Shown one piece after another: positions 7,494 through 8,059 of a stretch of 8,059 nucleotides of DNA (positions are counted from its first letter, which is position 1; every line of letters starts with the position of its first letter). This DNA comes from an uncultured Bacteroides sp. Lineage in GTDB: Bacteria; Bacteroidota; Bacteroidia; Bacteroidales; Bacteroidaceae. The notes under the pieces were generated by a model. It did not search any database, had not been told where the DNA came from, and saw only the letters and a list, made by a program, of their open reading frames with translations. The translations under genes were made by a program, and so were the position numbers. The stretch is from positions 1-8,059 of the forward strand of contig USSR01000294.1 of NCBI GenBank assembly GCA_900557355.1, read 5' to 3'.

Positions 7494-8059
7494 ATGAAAT
7501 TATCTATTATTCTACGGTTCTGTTTATGGTTTATGGGAATTAGTATGGCGTTTCCGTCTCTCTCTCAAACTATGTTAGTAACTAATGGGAATACAAGTTC
7601 TAGGATCATTTTGAAAGAGAATAATCAAATATCGTGGACAGCTGCAAATTTGTTACAAACATTTATTCAAAAAGTAACCAGTTGTAAGCTGCCTGTTGTT
7701 ATAAGTCAAACTCCTCGAAAAGGAGATATTCTCATTGGTGGTCAATCTCCAGCGGAAGTAACAGAGGATGGATTCTCTATCCCTACTCAAGATGGTATTC
7801 TAAAAATATCTGGTAAAGAAAACGGTGTTGTATATGGGGTTGTTACTTTATTGGAGCAATATTTGGGTATCGATTATTGGGGAGAGAATGAATATTCTCT
7901 TACCCCTTCAAAAACGGTGAACTTACCCTTCATTAATAAAGTCGAAAACCCGGGCTTTCGTTATCGTCAGACACAATGTTATGCTATCCATACAGACTCT
8001 ATTTATAAGTGGTGGAATCGTTTAGAGGAACCGAATGAAGTGTTTGCTGCCGGTCATTG
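7494..8059 (+). CDS. DUF4838-type secreted protein, probable glycoside hydrolase (3' partial)
   Basis: The gene runs off the window; 188 residues of what is usually a protein of some 700 or more are visible. It starts at ATG 7494 with a signal peptide of about 25 residues (MKLSIILRFCLWF then ISMAFPSLSQ) that has no lipobox, so a periplasmic or secreted product is likely. Residues about 30-145 resemble the N-terminal alpha-glucuronidase-like domain found before DUF4838: ISWTAANLLQTFIQKVTSCKLPVV (46-69), a GDILIGG strand (77-83), and GVVYGVVTLLEQYLGIDYWGENE (111-133). NPGFRYRQTQCY (152-163) then opens the next domain, where DUF4838 proteins have a Pro-x-Phe-x-x-Arg segment. To my knowledge DUF4838 includes the CAZy family GH163, endo-beta-N-acetylglucosaminidases acting on complex N-glycans. 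That would suit the GH18 gene upstream. The catalytic region is outside the window, so activity is unproven. Confidence 0.8.
   Translation, partial: MKLSIILRFCLWFMGISMAFPSLSQTMLVTNGNTSSRIILKENNQISWTAANLLQTFIQKVTSCKLPVVISQTPRKGDILIGGQSPAEVTEDGFSIPTQDGILKISGKENGVVYGVVTLLEQYLGIDYWGENEYSLTPSKTVNLPFINKVENPGFRYRQTQCYAIHTDSIYKWWNRLEEPNEVFAAGH

Noticed and set aside
1..8059. CRISPR arrays, tRNA or rRNA genes, insertion sequences, phage genes or invertible promoter elements
   Set aside because: I saw no regularly spaced repeats, no tRNA-like cloverleaf in the spacers, no transposase or integrase motif and no long inverted repeat other than the 7352-7392 hairpin.

Overview
The window looks like part of a polysaccharide utilization locus (PUL) from a gut-type Bacteroidales genome, most likely Bacteroides or a close relative. 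The evidence is a SusC/SusD pair, outer-membrane lipoproteins with short Bacteroidetes-style signal peptides, DUF1735 proteins joined to carbohydrate-binding folds, AT-rich DNA and tight same-strand gene packing without strong Shine-Dalgarno sites. All genes are on the + strand.

Layout: (1) positions 2-2815, a SusC-like TonB-dependent transporter whose 5' end lies outside the window; (2) 2834-4411, its SusD-like lipoprotein partner; (3) 4444-5508, a GH18 lipoprotein with an intact DGxDxDxE catalytic motif, resembling endo-beta-N-acetylglucosaminidases; (4) 5531-6742, a DUF1735 + LamG-like lipoprotein, probably a surface glycan-binding protein; (5) 6748-7329, a DUF1735 + F5/8 type C (discoidin) reading frame that has lost its signal peptide and about the first 120 residues, so it is probably a broken gene; (6) 7352-7392, a strong 13-bp hairpin that probably ends the transcript; (7) 7494 to the window edge, the first 188 residues of a secreted DUF4838-type protein, probably a glycoside hydrolase.

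How they may work together: the GH18 enzyme on the cell surface would cut a GlcNAc-containing glycan, most plausibly the chitobiose core of host N-glycans. The DUF1735 lipoproteins and SusD would hold the released glycan, and SusC would import it with TonB energy. The DUF4838 enzyme would act on the glycan after uptake or in the envelope. The order SusC-SusD-GH18-DUF1735 proteins matches known N-glycan PULs of Bacteroides. The architecture is therefore a known type and I do not see a wholly new system. The most unusual points are the decayed second DUF1735 protein and the pairing of GH18 with a DUF4838 protein in a separate transcription unit.
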